From NCBI GenBank assembly GCA_026414605.1, contig JAOAIP010000020.1, positions 1-37,315 of the forward strand: a DNA stretch of 37,315 bases. Direction: 5' to 3'. Source of the DNA: Bacteroidia bacterium (lineage in GTDB: Bacteria; Bacteroidota; Bacteroidia; B-17B0; Aurantibacillaceae). Below, piece after piece: positions 7,820 to 17,114 of the stretch. Position 1 is the stretch's first letter. Every line of letters begins with the position of its first letter. Both the position numbers and the translations under genes were made by a program. The notes beneath the pieces were generated by a model. The model searched no databases. It was not told where the DNA came from and saw only the letters and a program-made list of their open reading frames with translations.

Positions 7820-8482
7820 GTGATCCGTAAGAAATATACTTACATATCAATATTGAGTGGGTGGATATTTATGTTTTTTATCCACTTTTTTGTGTTGGGT
7901 CAAACTTGTCCAAATCCAATTACGAATAATTGTTCTGATGCGGTAGCGGGAACAAGTCGTTTTTATTTGGACGGGCGACAAAACATTGACTTTACCTTTG
8001 ATGACATGAACAAATATGTTAGAGGTATTACATTTTCTGGGTCAACTCAACTTCGATTAAAAATTGATGAGATCAATCCTGGTATGTGTAAATGGAAATT
8101 AGTGATGATTGTTGAAAACAATGGACATTTACCAAATAATGAATGGGAACCACTTGTTTATTATGGAGGATCGGGAAGTATTCCTAATCTCAATTTAATA
8201 GAGGTGTCTGTTTGGAATGGCTGTGGAACGGCGTTGTACAATGGAGTATTTAGAACTTTTTTTAATAATGTTAATAACGATACTTTAAGTATTATTCCTG
8301 ATCTTGCAGTAAGAAATTTACCAGGTCCTTGTGATGGCACTCACATCAATGGTCCTGGTAGTTATTTAACCAACTACAATGAATTTTCATTTAATATCGA
8401 TTATAGAATTAAACCTGGCTTTGCTTTGAGACCAGGGTCTTATCAAATAAGAATACGCTTTTGCTTAGTAGAAATCCCTTAA
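7820..8482 (+). CDS. Exported pilin-like subunit paralogue (putative minor/tip, six cysteines)
   Basis: A 220-residue secreted protein. The GTG start at 7820 supplies the basic n-region (IRKKY) ahead of a hydrophobic core ending VLGQ, so I prefer it over the ATG at 7871. It shares the fold pattern of the preceding subunit: IDFTFDDMNKYVRGI, then CKWKLVMIV, and the C-terminal IDYRIKPG with PGSYQIRIRFCLVEIP. Unlike the upstream paralogue it has six cysteines in the mature part, which could make three disulphides in the envelope. Its position between the first subunit and the outer-membrane protein suggests a minor, adaptor or tip subunit. The function is inferred from context only. Confidence 0.6.
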   Translation: MIRKKYTYISILSGWIFMFFIHFFVLGQTCPNPITNNCSDAVAGTSRFYLDGRQNIDFTFDDMNKYVRGITFSGSTQLRLKIDEINPGMCKWKLVMIVENNGHLPNNEWEPLVYYGGSGSIPNLNLIEVSVWNGCGTALYNGVFRTFFNNVNNDTLSIIPDLAVRNLPGPCDGTHINGPGSYLTNYNEFSFNIDYRIKPGFALRPGSYQIRIRFCLVEIP

Positions 8483-8513
8483 AACACTAAAAGTAAAAAA
8501 TTATTGACTAAGA

Positions 8514-11495
8514 ATGTTATCTAAATCAAAAGATATATATCATCCTTTTACAAAAATTTTACTTGTATGTACTGCATTATTGTTTAATGTTATTTATGCA
8601 CAACAAGATACATTAAAGAATGTTACCAAAATTGCCGATACTACGAATTTGCTTCAAATTAAAGGGCAACCCAATATCTATGGATTAATTTTGCAGTTTA
8701 ATAAAGATACAGTGAGTTTTAATAAAGGAGAAATCATTTCTAATGTTTTGTATGTAAAAAATGAAGGAACAAAGTCCTATAGTTTTAATGTGCAACTGAT
8801 TGTTCCCAATGATTGGACACCTATAGGATTGCAGAACAAAACATTTCAATTAGAGGTAGGAAAAGAATTATTTATTCCTATTAGTGTTATTCCAAGAATG
8901 AAAGTATCTGGTAATGCTCAGGTATTAGTTACTGCGTTTATACAAAATGCCAATAACCCTGATGAAGTTTTAGGAACTGTATTTTTCCAAAGTATTTACA
9001 ATAAAAAAACGGCTTGGAAAATTTCTTCTGATATAAGTAAAATTTATCTGAAAAACAATCAGGACTCTGTATCGTTTCGCTTAAATGCTTCTAATTTAGG
9101 AAATACTAACCAAGATATTATTATCAATCTAACTAAAAATAAAAATTACATTCAAGTAAGAGATTCTATTAAAAATGAAAAATTTGAAGTAAAAACTATT
9201 TCTCTCAAACCAATGCAAGATACTACTTTTCATTTGAGGTTTATTAAAGAAAAAGAGAGAAGAAATGAAAGATTATTAGATATTGATAATTATCGCCCGA
9301 CCTCTACAGGAATGCCTGAAAAATATAATCTTAATTTTTCTTCTCAATCTCCAAGACCAGACGAAAAAAATGCTTTTCAATCAGGTACAAAATTAGAATT
9401 TATTAAACTTAATGATGAAGTAGAAGGTAATATCTATCAATCCAACAGATTGCCACTCATAATGGACATTAATACTTACAACATATTAGGGGCATCGCCG
9501 GCTATGAATATATGGCTGTATGGTAATGCTACATTAGAAAACAATCAAAATGTGGCGTATAATTTTCAAACTTTTTTTAATCAAAATTTTTTAAGCACCA
9601 ATTTTTTGAAGCAAACCACTTTCTTTTTATTTTATTCTAATCCTAAAATGGCGGCACAAATTGGCAATGGTGGAATTTATACTATTGGTGCTTTTCCTGG
9701 AACATTTAATGTACGAGGCGAATACAAATTTAATCCCTCACACAAAGCAGGTGTTTTTTATTCTCAAAATCCTCAAATATGGTATCAGCCCACACATCAA
9801 ACAGCAGGTACGTATTATGAATTTTTAAAAAATAGCAAAATCAGAGTGTATGCTCAATACGCCCATTCAAGAAGTTTAATAAGTAATTTATATGCTGACA
9901 TATTAAATCTTCAAAGTAACTTTTCATTATTTAAAGGACATTCTTTTGGTATAAGAGGAGGTATTAGTCGTAGAGTAAAAAATGATACAGCCAATTTTGG
10001 TTATTATGTAGGGACTAATTATAGTGGCATCTTTAATAAGCAATGGAGTATTCAAATTAGTAATTTTTATTTTGATCCCTCATTTGGTGTGTTTTCTCAA
10101 TCCAGAGTAAATAATTTATTAAATGTATCTTACAAAATTAAAAACAATTCAATTTTAATGCTCCGAAGCAATGTTTTTTTATACAAAATAGTACAAACAC
10201 AAAGTTATTATGATTATCAAATAAATAATGAATTATTTCATCAACTATTAGGAACTAAAGCGGGTAACTTGAGTTATTCAGGATTTTATAATTTATTTTA
10301 TGTAAAAAAATTCTTAATTCATTCCAGAGGGCTTGGATTTAATACCAATGTATACAATCCAGAAAAGTTTTTGAGATATTATTTTACACTTCGTGCAGGA
10401 TACAATTATTCTCCTGATACATTACGAAAAAATTTCTTCTTTACACAAGTGGGAGCACAAGTATTTTATAGAACATTTTCTATTAATCTTCGTTATTTAT
10501 TAGGAAATCTCACTATTGATGAAAGGTTTTATGCCTTAAATAGTTTTTCTACTCCACAGTTTTTTTCTCTTTCAGCAAGGCATCAATATCAATTTAAATC
10601 CAAAAATTTTGTAACTGAAAATTATGTGGGATATAGTGTATCTACCATTAATTACACAAATATCTATTGGCAACCCAATTTGTTTTATTATAGCAATAAT
10701 GGATGGAGATTTAGGGCTTATTCAGAAGTAAACTGGAATCGTTTAAGACAATTTAATGATTTTTTTGGCGTTCCTTCTTTATCTAATACAAACTCAAATT
10801 CAGGTAAATGGGTGTTTAATATATTTATTGGCTTTGGTGTCAGAAAAGAATTTTCATTGCCACTTCCTTATAGCAAAAAATATTTTGTCAATGTCGTGTT
10901 CCTTCCATTCTTTGATTTGAATGGAGATGGCAAAAAGCAAGATAATGAGAAGGCACTTGAAAATATTGTAATAAGAGTTTATAACGAACAAAAAAATGAA
11001 GAATACGAAATGCTTACCAATAAAAAAGGTGTAGCAACATTGAAAAATATCGAAGCAGGAAATTATGCTTGGAATGTATGGGCATTAGATGAATTAGGTG
11101 GATGGTTCCCGTATATTGCAGATTCTATCAATATCTCTACAGGAGGCGTTCAATACATTCCATTTGTAAGAGGTGTAAAAATTGTAGGTAAAGTATATTT
11201 GCAAAGAGATAAAAATTCACCAGATGCAGATAAAAAATTGGATTTATCAAGAATCAAAATTACTTGTCAAAATTCTAAAACATATACTACGATTACTGAT
11301 AATGAAGGAAATTTTGAAATTTTTGTGCCTGCAGGAAAATATACCATCACTATGGATGAAAAGATTTTAGGAACTAAATTTAAATTGCTTCAAAATAATA
11401 TAGAAATTCAAGTAGATGATAAATATTCAAATATCTTTATTCCATTTCATATTATTGAGAAACCAAAGAAATTAAAAATCGTAAAACCTGAATAA
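8514..11495 (+). CDS. Outer-membrane beta-barrel protein, usher-like
   Basis: A 993-residue exported protein with a signal peptide ending FNVIYA-Q at about residue 29. Two Ig/NEW3-like beta domains follow (about 40-250). Then comes a long Tyr/Phe/Asn-rich region (about 290-790) with alternating aromatic strands and Asn/Ser turns, typical of an outer-membrane beta barrel. The C-terminus has two Ig/carboxypeptidase-regulatory-like domains, introduced by an EF-hand-type loop DLNGDGKKQDNE (801-812; Asp801, Asn803, Asp805, Glu812). N-domain, barrel and C-terminal Ig domains is the architecture of fimbrial ushers. With upstream subunit paralogues and a downstream PapD-like gene, I infer an assembly platform or export pore. 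It could instead be a different beta-barrel scaffold; no sequence-level usher motif is certain. Confidence 0.6.
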   Translation: MLSKSKDIYHPFTKILLVCTALLFNVIYAQQDTLKNVTKIADTTNLLQIKGQPNIYGLILQFNKDTVSFNKGEIISNVLYVKNEGTKSYSFNVQLIVPNDWTPIGLQNKTFQLEVGKELFIPISVIPRMKVSGNAQVLVTAFIQNANNPDEVLGTVFFQSIYNKKTAWKISSDISKIYLKNNQDSVSFRLNASNLGNTNQDIIINLTKNKNYIQVRDSIKNEKFEVKTISLKPMQDTTFHLRFIKEKERRNERLLDIDNYRPTSTGMPEKYNLNFSSQSPRPDEKNAFQSGTKLEFIKLNDEVEGNIYQSNRLPLIMDINTYNILGASPAMNIWLYGNATLENNQNVAYNFQTFFNQNFLSTNFLKQTTFFLFYSNPKMAAQIGNGGIYTIGAFPGTFNVRGEYKFNPSHKAGVFYSQNPQIWYQPTHQTAGTYYEFLKNSKIRVYAQYAHSRSLISNLYADILNLQSNFSLFKGHSFGIRGGISRRVKNDTANFGYYVGTNYSGIFNKQWSIQISNFYFDPSFGVFSQSRVNNLLNVSYKIKNNSILMLRSNVFLYKIVQTQSYYDYQINNELFHQLLGTKAGNLSYSGFYNLFYVKKFLIHSRGLGFNTNVYNPEKFLRYYFTLRAGYNYSPDTLRKNFFFTQVGAQVFYRTFSINLRYLLGNLTIDERFYALNSFSTPQFFSLSARHQYQFKSKNFVTENYVGYSVSTINYTNIYWQPNLFYYSNNGWRFRAYSEVNWNRLRQFNDFFGVPSLSNTNSNSGKWVFNIFIGFGVRKEFSLPLPYSKKYFVNVVFLPFFDLNGDGKKQDNEKALENIVIRVYNEQKNEEYEMLTNKKGVATLKNIEAGNYAWNVWALDELGGWFPYIADSINISTGGVQYIPFVRGVKIVGKVYLQRDKNSPDADKKLDLSRIKITCQNSKTYTTITDNEGNFEIFVPAGKYTITMDEKILGTKFKLLQNNIEIQVDDKYSNIFIPFHIIEKPKKLKIVKPE

Positions 11496-11500
11496 ATTTA

Positions 11501-12469
11501 ATGACTATGAAAAAATTATATGTATTATCAATAACTACTTTTTTAACTATACCTTGCTTGTTTGCTCAACAAAATAATGCTACAAAAGATAGTATCTCAA
11601 CAAAGTCCAACAAAATAGATACTACCACTAATGCATCAACTTCTGCAAAACCGGTTGAAAAAAATATCCCCAAAAGCAATTATCCATCTGTTCCTGATAC
11701 CGCTTTTGATGATGCAGGTGTATCGGTCAGCCCATCTTCAATGCATCTTTCTATCAAACCAGGACAAACTGAAGTAAAAGAAATTAAAGTCAAGAACTTT
11801 ACTAAAAAAACACATAAATTTCAAGTCGGTTTTTCTGATTTTGAAATGGGAACAAATGGAAAACCAATTAGTGTAAAAAACAGAGATAGTAGTCAATACG
11901 GGCTTTCAAAATGGATAAACGTGGCTCCAAGTTATTTTGAATTAAAGCCCGGACAAGAAACGAAAGTGAAACTAACTATTTCTATACCTAATGAACCCGA
12001 AGGATTCAAAGCCCATTGGACAATCGTAACAATAGATATGGTGCCCGATAGACCACCTTTGGATGTTCAGCCCAGCGATAAAACTATTGCTTTTGGGATT
12101 ATCCCCTCTTTTGGATTTGGCGTGTATGTGTATCAAAATCCACCCAATGTACTTGTTAATAAATTAGCCATTAAACAATTTGCACTCGTTGAAAAAGATG
12201 GTAAGAAACAAATCAAATTTGAAGTAAAAAATGTAGGTGATGGTATTAGTTATTGTAAGTCCTATGTAGAACTCACTAATTTAAATACCGGACAACAACA
12301 ACGTTTAAAAGTCAAAAACTTTACTATTTTGCCTCAATTTAATAGAGAATTTTACTATGATATTGATGAGTTGAAACTCAAGCCCGGTAAGTATCAAGCA
12401 ATGGGCGTTATTGACTTTGGAAGTGATGAAGAGATATTAGCCACCGAAATGGAAATTGAAATTAAATAA
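11501..12469 (+). CDS. Periplasmic PapD-like chaperone candidate
   Basis: A 322-residue exported protein with a signal peptide (KKLYVLSITTF to FAQQ, cleavage near residue 22) and a Ser/Thr/Lys/Asp-rich linker to about residue 65. The first Ig-like domain begins VSPSSMHLSIKPGQTEVKEI, followed by VKNFTKKTHKFQV; a second beta domain runs from about 185 to the C-terminus. The VSPSS...L.PGQ opening and the FELKPGQETKVKLTISIP segment resemble the N-domain of pilus chaperones and of DUF916-type proteins. It begins 5 bases after the barrel gene, so they are translationally linked. A role as the chaperone of the operon's subunits is an inference; a structural or anchoring protein is the alternative. 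Convergent with aroB, 4 bases apart. Confidence 0.6.
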   Translation: MTMKKLYVLSITTFLTIPCLFAQQNNATKDSISTKSNKIDTTTNASTSAKPVEKNIPKSNYPSVPDTAFDDAGVSVSPSSMHLSIKPGQTEVKEIKVKNFTKKTHKFQVGFSDFEMGTNGKPISVKNRDSSQYGLSKWINVAPSYFELKPGQETKVKLTISIPNEPEGFKAHWTIVTIDMVPDRPPLDVQPSDKTIAFGIIPSFGFGVYVYQNPPNVLVNKLAIKQFALVEKDGKKQIKFEVKNVGDGISYCKSYVELTNLNTGQQQRLKVKNFTILPQFNREFYYDIDELKLKPGKYQAMGVIDFGSDEEILATEMEIEIK

Positions 12470-12473
12470 TTAT

Positions 12474-13526
12474 CTACTCACTTAATATTCCTTTCAAAAC
12501 TTCTTCTATTAGTTGAGTTGACACTTCTACTTTTGTTTTGCCTTTGCCAATGTCTTCTATTAATGTAAATCTTAAAGCAGTTGTTGTATTTTTTTTGTCT
12601 TGCTGTATTTTACTTAAAAGAATAGGTATTACATCAGCAGTAATAGGATAGGACTCATAAGAATAATATTTCTTTAAATCTTGTTCTATTTTATTTTTGA
12701 TGGAGGTATGGAGTAAGTTCAATTTTTCTGCAATTGCATTTTCTATTAAAATACCTAATATCACAGCATATCCGTGTGGTATGTATATATTCTGATCTTC
12801 AAAGTATCCTTCAATAGCGTGTGCAATGGTATGTCCGTAATTTAATAATTGTCTCTCGTTAGAATCATCAATGTCGTTTTGAATAACATCTAATTTTAGT
12901 TGAATAGATGTTTTGATAATATCACTATCAGGAAGTAAATTTTTTTGTAGATAATGAATGCAATGATTGTAAAATTGGGCATCTTTGACTAATGCTACTT
13001 TTAAAATTTCTGCCCAACCGCTTAATAGTTGTTCTTTTGAAAGCGTGCTTAAAAAATCTTTGACTATTATATTTTGAATAGGTATATGTAGAGTGCCCAG
13101 TGTATTTTTGATATGATTAAGATTCACTGCATTTTTCCCGCCAATACTGGCATCTACCATAGAAAGCAAAGTAGTAGGTACAGATATACAATTTAATCCT
13201 CTTTTGAAAACACTGCAAGCAAACAACACTACATCATTTAATACGCCACCACCTATTATAATTACATTATGATGTCTTGTAATTTTGTTTGAAATGAGTA
13301 TCTGCCAAATATATTCGGCCGTTGATAAATTTTTTTGATGCTCGTTAATATCCATTACAAAATAGGGGAGATTCGTATTCTTTAATATCAATGATGAATA
13401 ATCTTGAAACACTTGTTTATCAATAAAAACAACAGCATTGCTTTGATTTATTAAATATTCTGCTAATTCTTGAATACTCCAAAAAACAATGTTGTGTTCG
13501 TATATTTTTGTAAAACGATATTGCAT
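12474..13526 (-). CDS. aroB: 3-dehydroquinate synthase
   Basis: Second step of the shikimate pathway: NAD-dependent cyclisation of DAHP to 3-dehydroquinate. The 350-residue protein has the NAD-binding GGGVLND (92-98), the PTTLLSMVDASIGGKNAVN block (117-135), and the zinc ligands Glu173 (GWAEILK), His232 (NYGHTIAHAIE) and His251 (HGYAV). All family hallmarks are present; GGGVLND replaces the commoner GGGVxGD. It is convergent with the surface operon and separated from the glycosyltransferase gene upstream by about 50 bases. Confidence 0.95.
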   Translation of the reverse strand: MQYRFTKIYEHNIVFWSIQELAEYLINQSNAVVFIDKQVFQDYSSLILKNTNLPYFVMDINEHQKNLSTAEYIWQILISNKITRHHNVIIIGGGVLNDVVLFACSVFKRGLNCISVPTTLLSMVDASIGGKNAVNLNHIKNTLGTLHIPIQNIIVKDFLSTLSKEQLLSGWAEILKVALVKDAQFYNHCIHYLQKNLLPDSDIIKTSIQLKLDVIQNDIDDSNERQLLNYGHTIAHAIEGYFEDQNIYIPHGYAVILGILIENAIAEKLNLLHTSIKNKIEQDLKKYYSYESYPITADVIPILLSKIQQDKKNTTTALRFTLIEDIGKGKTKVEVSTQLIEEVLKGILSE

Positions 13527-13574
13527 TTATATTGATTTTAATTGACTATAATTTTTTGTTTTCTTTTCACAAGT

Positions 13575-14657
13575 TTATTTCTCAATCATTAATGTTTTCA
13601 AAAATTCAGATTTCCATTTTTCAACAGAGTAATGTTGAATAACGCCCTTTCTACCTGATTTTCCAAGTTGTTTTCGTAATTCTTCATTTGTGATTAGTTG
13701 CGAAAGGCGACCTATCCATTGCTGATCATCAGAAACGACATATCCTCCATTGGTTTTATAAATAATTTCTGCATTCACGCCTACATCACTTGCTACACAA
13801 GGTATTTCACAAGATAAATAAGTTAATAATTTCAATCCACATTTTCCTTTGCTCCATTCATCATTGGGCAGTGGCATTATTCCTATATCAAAGGTATTTA
13901 ATACTTCTACTTCTGTGTCTTTATTCCAATCTTCACAAATCACATTTAATTCAGGAATAAACATTTTTTTTGCAACAAATTTATATTCAACAAAAGGATA
14001 TTTTTTTTGAATTAATTTCAAGATGGGAACAATGTTTAATAAATGCGATAATGTAGAATGACTTCCCATCCAACCAATAACCACTTTATTTTGTTGATGT
14101 CTCAAAGGATGCAATGGAATAAAATAAGTAGTATCTACAACAGTAGGAATTAAAATACTTTGAGAATTATATTTCTTTGAAAAGTTTAGCAAGTAAGTAT
14201 TTCCTGCAATTGTTACATCACTGTTTTTAATGAAGTGTATAGTTTTATGATAAGGTTGTTTAATGACATTGACAAAGATATTGGAAGTGTTTAAGAATAT
14301 CGCATCATCAAAATCAAAAACAATTTTTTTTACTTTGTTTTTAATCCATTTTAACCATAAAGGAAAATGAAACCAATGCAATTCACGATAAATAATGACT
14401 ACATCTGACTCCTTCATTTTTTTAATCTGCCAACATCTCTTGATAAATGTTTTAATAAACACCCAAAATTTTAATAGATAATTATTGGATTGAAACAAAA
14501 TTTGATCCTCGTTTTCATTGATTAAAAAAAGATATTCTACATCAAAGCATTGTTCTATATATGAAGCATATTGCATCCATCGGTATTTTTCATTAGGGGC
14601 ACGATAGGGACGATGAATAGCAAAAACAATTAATTTACTCTTGCCCATTTTCTTCAT
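13575..14657 (-). CDS. GT4-type glycosyltransferase
   Basis: A 360-residue GT-B-fold glycosyltransferase of group 1/GT4 type. The N-terminal acceptor half contains DFDDAIFL (a motif frequent in Bacteroidota GT4 enzymes). The C-terminal donor half starts with VVIGWMGSHSTLSHLL and includes the GLKLLTYLSCEIPCVASDVG segment and a terminal helix ending FLKTLMIEK. It would transfer a sugar from a nucleotide donor to a surface glycan or lipid; donor and acceptor are unknown. The 5' end overlaps the 3' end of the pore-loop membrane protein gene by 14-23 bases (ATG at 14657 or 14648), suggesting translational coupling. Confidence 0.88.
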   Translation of the reverse strand: MKKMGKSKLIVFAIHRPYRAPNEKYRWMQYASYIEQCFDVEYLFLINENEDQILFQSNNYLLKFWVFIKTFIKRCWQIKKMKESDVVIIYRELHWFHFPLWLKWIKNKVKKIVFDFDDAIFLNTSNIFVNVIKQPYHKTIHFIKNSDVTIAGNTYLLNFSKKYNSQSILIPTVVDTTYFIPLHPLRHQQNKVVIGWMGSHSTLSHLLNIVPILKLIQKKYPFVEYKFVAKKMFIPELNVICEDWNKDTEVEVLNTFDIGIMPLPNDEWSKGKCGLKLLTYLSCEIPCVASDVGVNAEIIYKTNGGYVVSDDQQWIGRLSQLITNEELRKQLGKSGRKGVIQHYSVEKWKSEFLKTLMIEK

Positions 14658-14985
14658 ACATCTTAATATGAATCTTATGTAAATATCTTTGGTAAATCGG
14701 TGTCATCATCACGGAAATAGAAGTTAAAAAGGCAACTCCACTATACAACGCATAAAAGGATCCAAATAATTTTGCTCCTAAACTTTTTGCTTCGGCTACA
14801 GGACCCATTCCTGTTAATATCATGGATGCGTTATACAAGCCATCTGCCCAAGATAAATCAAAAAAATACATATACCCAAACATCCCAAGTGCTAATGAAA
14901 AAATAACTATTGATAGAGTAATGATGGACGCTTTTTGTAATTGATTTATGAAATATCTTTTGTGTGGTAATTTTTTTAATCTCAT
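14635..14985 (-). CDS. Small two-helix membrane protein with channel-like pore loop
   Basis: A 116-residue protein with two hydrophobic helices (about 19-42 and 72-95) flanking a re-entrant-looking segment DGLYNASMILTGMGPV. The layout helix, pore helix, TGMGP loop, helix resembles two-TM potassium channels (Ion_trans_2), but the selectivity filter TVGYG is replaced by TGMGP, so potassium selectivity cannot be assumed. Similar proteins are widespread and usually left uncharacterised. It shares a transcription unit with the overlapping glycosyltransferase gene and lies just downstream of trmB. Confidence 0.7.
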   Translation of the reverse strand: MRLKKLPHKRYFINQLQKASIITLSIVIFSLALGMFGYMYFFDLSWADGLYNASMILTGMGPVAEAKSLGAKLFGSFYALYSGVAFLTSISVMMTPIYQRYLHKIHIKMYEENGQE

Positions 14986-14994
14986 AAATTAGTT

Positions 14995-15019
14995 TTTAAT
15001 TTAATTTAATTTAATTTAA
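14995..15019. repeat. TTTAA pentamer x5 tandem repeat
   Basis: Five perfect copies of TTTAA occupy the short spacer between trmB and the pore-loop gene and include the trmB stop codon (15011-15013). Slippage would alter only the extreme C-terminus of TrmB and the spacing to the next gene. Confidence 0.85.
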
Positions 15020-15691
15020 TTGAAACTGACAATATTTTATAGTATGTCCTTGTGCTGAAAATAATTGTTCATAATAGGTTTGAATCTGTCTAATTTCATC
15101 ATATTCTTTTGGAATATCTTGTTGATGCAAGTCAAAAGTATGATAAAGTATGGGCAATCCCAATTCTCTTAATACTTCCAAAGTGTATTCAAAAAAAATA
15201 GTATTATCTGTTTTGAGATGAATAATTCCTTGCGGTCTTAAAAACTTTTTATACAAATTTAAAAATCTTGGATGAGTTAAACGTTTTTTTATTCTTGACT
15301 TTTGAACCTGTGGATCAGGAAAAGTAATCCATATTTCACTTATTTCATTTGGTGCAAAAACTTTGCCTAAAAACTCAACTTTTGTTCTTAAAAATGCTGT
15401 ATTTTTTAATTTACTTTCTAATGATTGTTTGGCTCCCATCCACATTCTATTGCTTTTGTAGTCAATACCAATAAAATTTTTTTGTGGATACTTTTGGGCT
15501 AAACCCACTGTGTATTCTCCTCTTCCACAGCCCAATTCAATAACAATAGGATAATTTGTTTTAAATAAATTAGAATTCCATTGACCATATAAATCAAAGT
15601 GTTTGTTTTCTAAAGCATAATCGTTATACAAATAAGTAAAGCAATTTGGGAATTGTTTATATTGTTCAAATTTCTCCAATTTTGTAGGCAT
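15011..15691 (-). CDS. trmB: tRNA (guanine-N7)-methyltransferase
   Basis: SAM-dependent enzyme that makes m7G46 in the tRNA variable loop. The 226-residue protein has the motif I ELGCGRGEYTVGLA (52-65), GIDYKSNRMWMGAK (75-88), the diagnostic ITFPDPQVQKSRIKKRL (122-138) with HPRFL, and HLKTDN (158-163). It probably shares a promoter with the downstream pore-loop and glycosyltransferase genes. Directly ahead of the ATG the minus strand has CATCTTTG, one base from the TAnnTTTG -7 element. Confidence 0.95.
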   Translation of the reverse strand: MPTKLEKFEQYKQFPNCFTYLYNDYALENKHFDLYGQWNSNLFKTNYPIVIELGCGRGEYTVGLAQKYPQKNFIGIDYKSNRMWMGAKQSLESKLKNTAFLRTKVEFLGKVFAPNEISEIWITFPDPQVQKSRIKKRLTHPRFLNLYKKFLRPQGIIHLKTDNTIFFEYTLEVLRELGLPILYHTFDLHQQDIPKEYDEIRQIQTYYEQLFSAQGHTIKYCQFQLN

Positions 15692-15707
15692 AGCAAAGAT
15701 GTGTTTT

Positions 15708-17114
15708 TTACGATAATGAAGGTTGATGAGTTTGTAATGATGATAAATTAGATTGTTTTAAGTAAAAAAATCTTTTCATTCTTTCTTGTTCGCAATAATA
15801 CTCAATAATGAATAATGACAATACAAAAAAGGGCAGAGCAGGTGTTTTTAGACGAACAAGTGACCCAAAATTTGAAATACTTAATCCTACGGAAAAAGAG
15901 AAAAACAAAGAAAATATAAGCATAAATAATACGATAGATTGATTGTAAATGACTTTAAATATTGTTCTCCATTTATATTTCCAAAATAAGCGAATGAGTA
16001 AGTATAATAAAATTGTATTTTCAATAGCCGATACCAACATCACGATGTTTCTAACATCTAATAATGAAGGTCTAAACAATCCTGCAAAAATGGCCTTTGG
16101 TGCAATACTTATCATTCCTGTAAATGATTTATCATATTCACCAATATCAAATGAGTTTCCTCTATATGCTTCTCTTTTCAAATCACTTCTTACTACTTCA
16201 GATTTTTCCATCACTCTATCTACGGCATAGTCGCCCATTTTATCACTTAATAAACTTAATGCAAAAAAACCCATAACACTACCTATAGAAATAAGCACTA
16301 ATGTGAATACACTACGAATAAAACTTGCATTGTATCTATCTAATACGCTTACACTCCACCATATTAAAGAACCTGGCAATAGTGCATATAACACATAGGG
16401 CTTTACATTCAAATGAATATACACAGCAGCAATAATGGCCAACCAATAATACCACTTAAAATTTCTTTTAATAAACAAGTGATAAAATCCATATAAATAC
16501 CAACAAACTGCAGATAATGTTACTGTATCTTTCATTATACCCGATGTCCAAAAAGCAGTAGAAGGAACAGCGAAAATAGCAATAAACAATTGCTTTTTAA
16601 GATGGGGATATATTTGACAAAATAGTTGAAACAACTTCCAGTTCCCCCAAAAACCTAAAATAGAAAAAGTCAAGGTAGTAGGTATAAATCTTCCTGCACC
16701 AAATAATGTTACAATACTTGTTATTCTTGATACAAAAAAAGCATATTTATCATTTGTCCAAAAAACAGGGAATGTATAATCATCACTATAAAAATAATAA
16801 AAGCGATTGGGATGTGCATTACCAAATAATATCTCAAAATAATCAGAAGGTCTTGTTAATAATAACTCCATCAATGCTTTCCCTGTTCGGTAATAATTTC
16901 CAGTATCTCCATCTTTGTAATAAAATGCATATACCATTGCAAAAGCAAAAGCCCCTGTCATTTTAATGATAATGCCTAAATCAAAATAATGATATTCATC
17001 TTTACCTTCTTTAAGATACTTTTTCTTGTAAAAAATAGCCAGCATTGAAAAGACAATAATATAAATGGGAAAAAGCAAAAAATCATACACTTCTATGAAG
17101 TCACGTAAAATCAT
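15708..17114 (-). CDS. Polytopic inner-membrane protein (polymerase/glycosyltransferase-like)
   Basis: A 468-residue protein with about ten transmembrane helices; I do not recognise a named family with certainty. Notable are a large periplasm-type loop after the second helix (residues about 70-120, rich in Tyr/Asp/Phe, ending at VFWTNDKY), a central TSGIMKDTVTLSAV segment resembling membrane glycan polymerases and GT-C enzymes, and a second soluble loop (about 300-345) rich in Lys/Glu/Arg. With a GT4 gene nearby, a role in glycan assembly is possible but not shown. Its first codons overlap the stop of the upstream ABC ATPase by 4 bases, so the two are co-translated. Confidence 0.6.
   Translation of the reverse strand: MILRDFIEVYDFLLFPIYIIVFSMLAIFYKKKYLKEGKDEYHYFDLGIIIKMTGAFAFAMVYAFYYKDGDTGNYYRTGKALMELLLTRPSDYFEILFGNAHPNRFYYFYSDDYTFPVFWTNDKYAFFVSRITSIVTLFGAGRFIPTTLTFSILGFWGNWKLFQLFCQIYPHLKKQLFIAIFAVPSTAFWTSGIMKDTVTLSAVCWYLYGFYHLFIKRNFKWYYWLAIIAAVYIHLNVKPYVLYALLPGSLIWWSVSVLDRYNASFIRSVFTLVLISIGSVMGFFALSLLSDKMGDYAVDRVMEKSEVVRSDLKREAYRGNSFDIGEYDKSFTGMISIAPKAIFAGLFRPSLLDVRNIVMLVSAIENTILLYLLIRLFWKYKWRTIFKVIYNQSIVLFMLIFSLFFSFSVGLSISNFGSLVRLKTPALPFFVLSLFIIEYYCEQERMKRFFYLKQSNLSSLQTHQPSLS

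Noticed and set aside
12860-12885. TGTCGTT half-site inside aroB (and AACGACA near 13727)
   Set aside because: Only single arms without a partner at the 5-nt spacing, inside coding sequence and without a -7 element; not operator copies.
15949-16230. 93-residue + strand frame inside the polytopic membrane protein gene
   Set aside because: Antisense shadow in a gene whose minus-strand product has consistent membrane topology and overlaps the upstream ABC gene in typical operon fashion.
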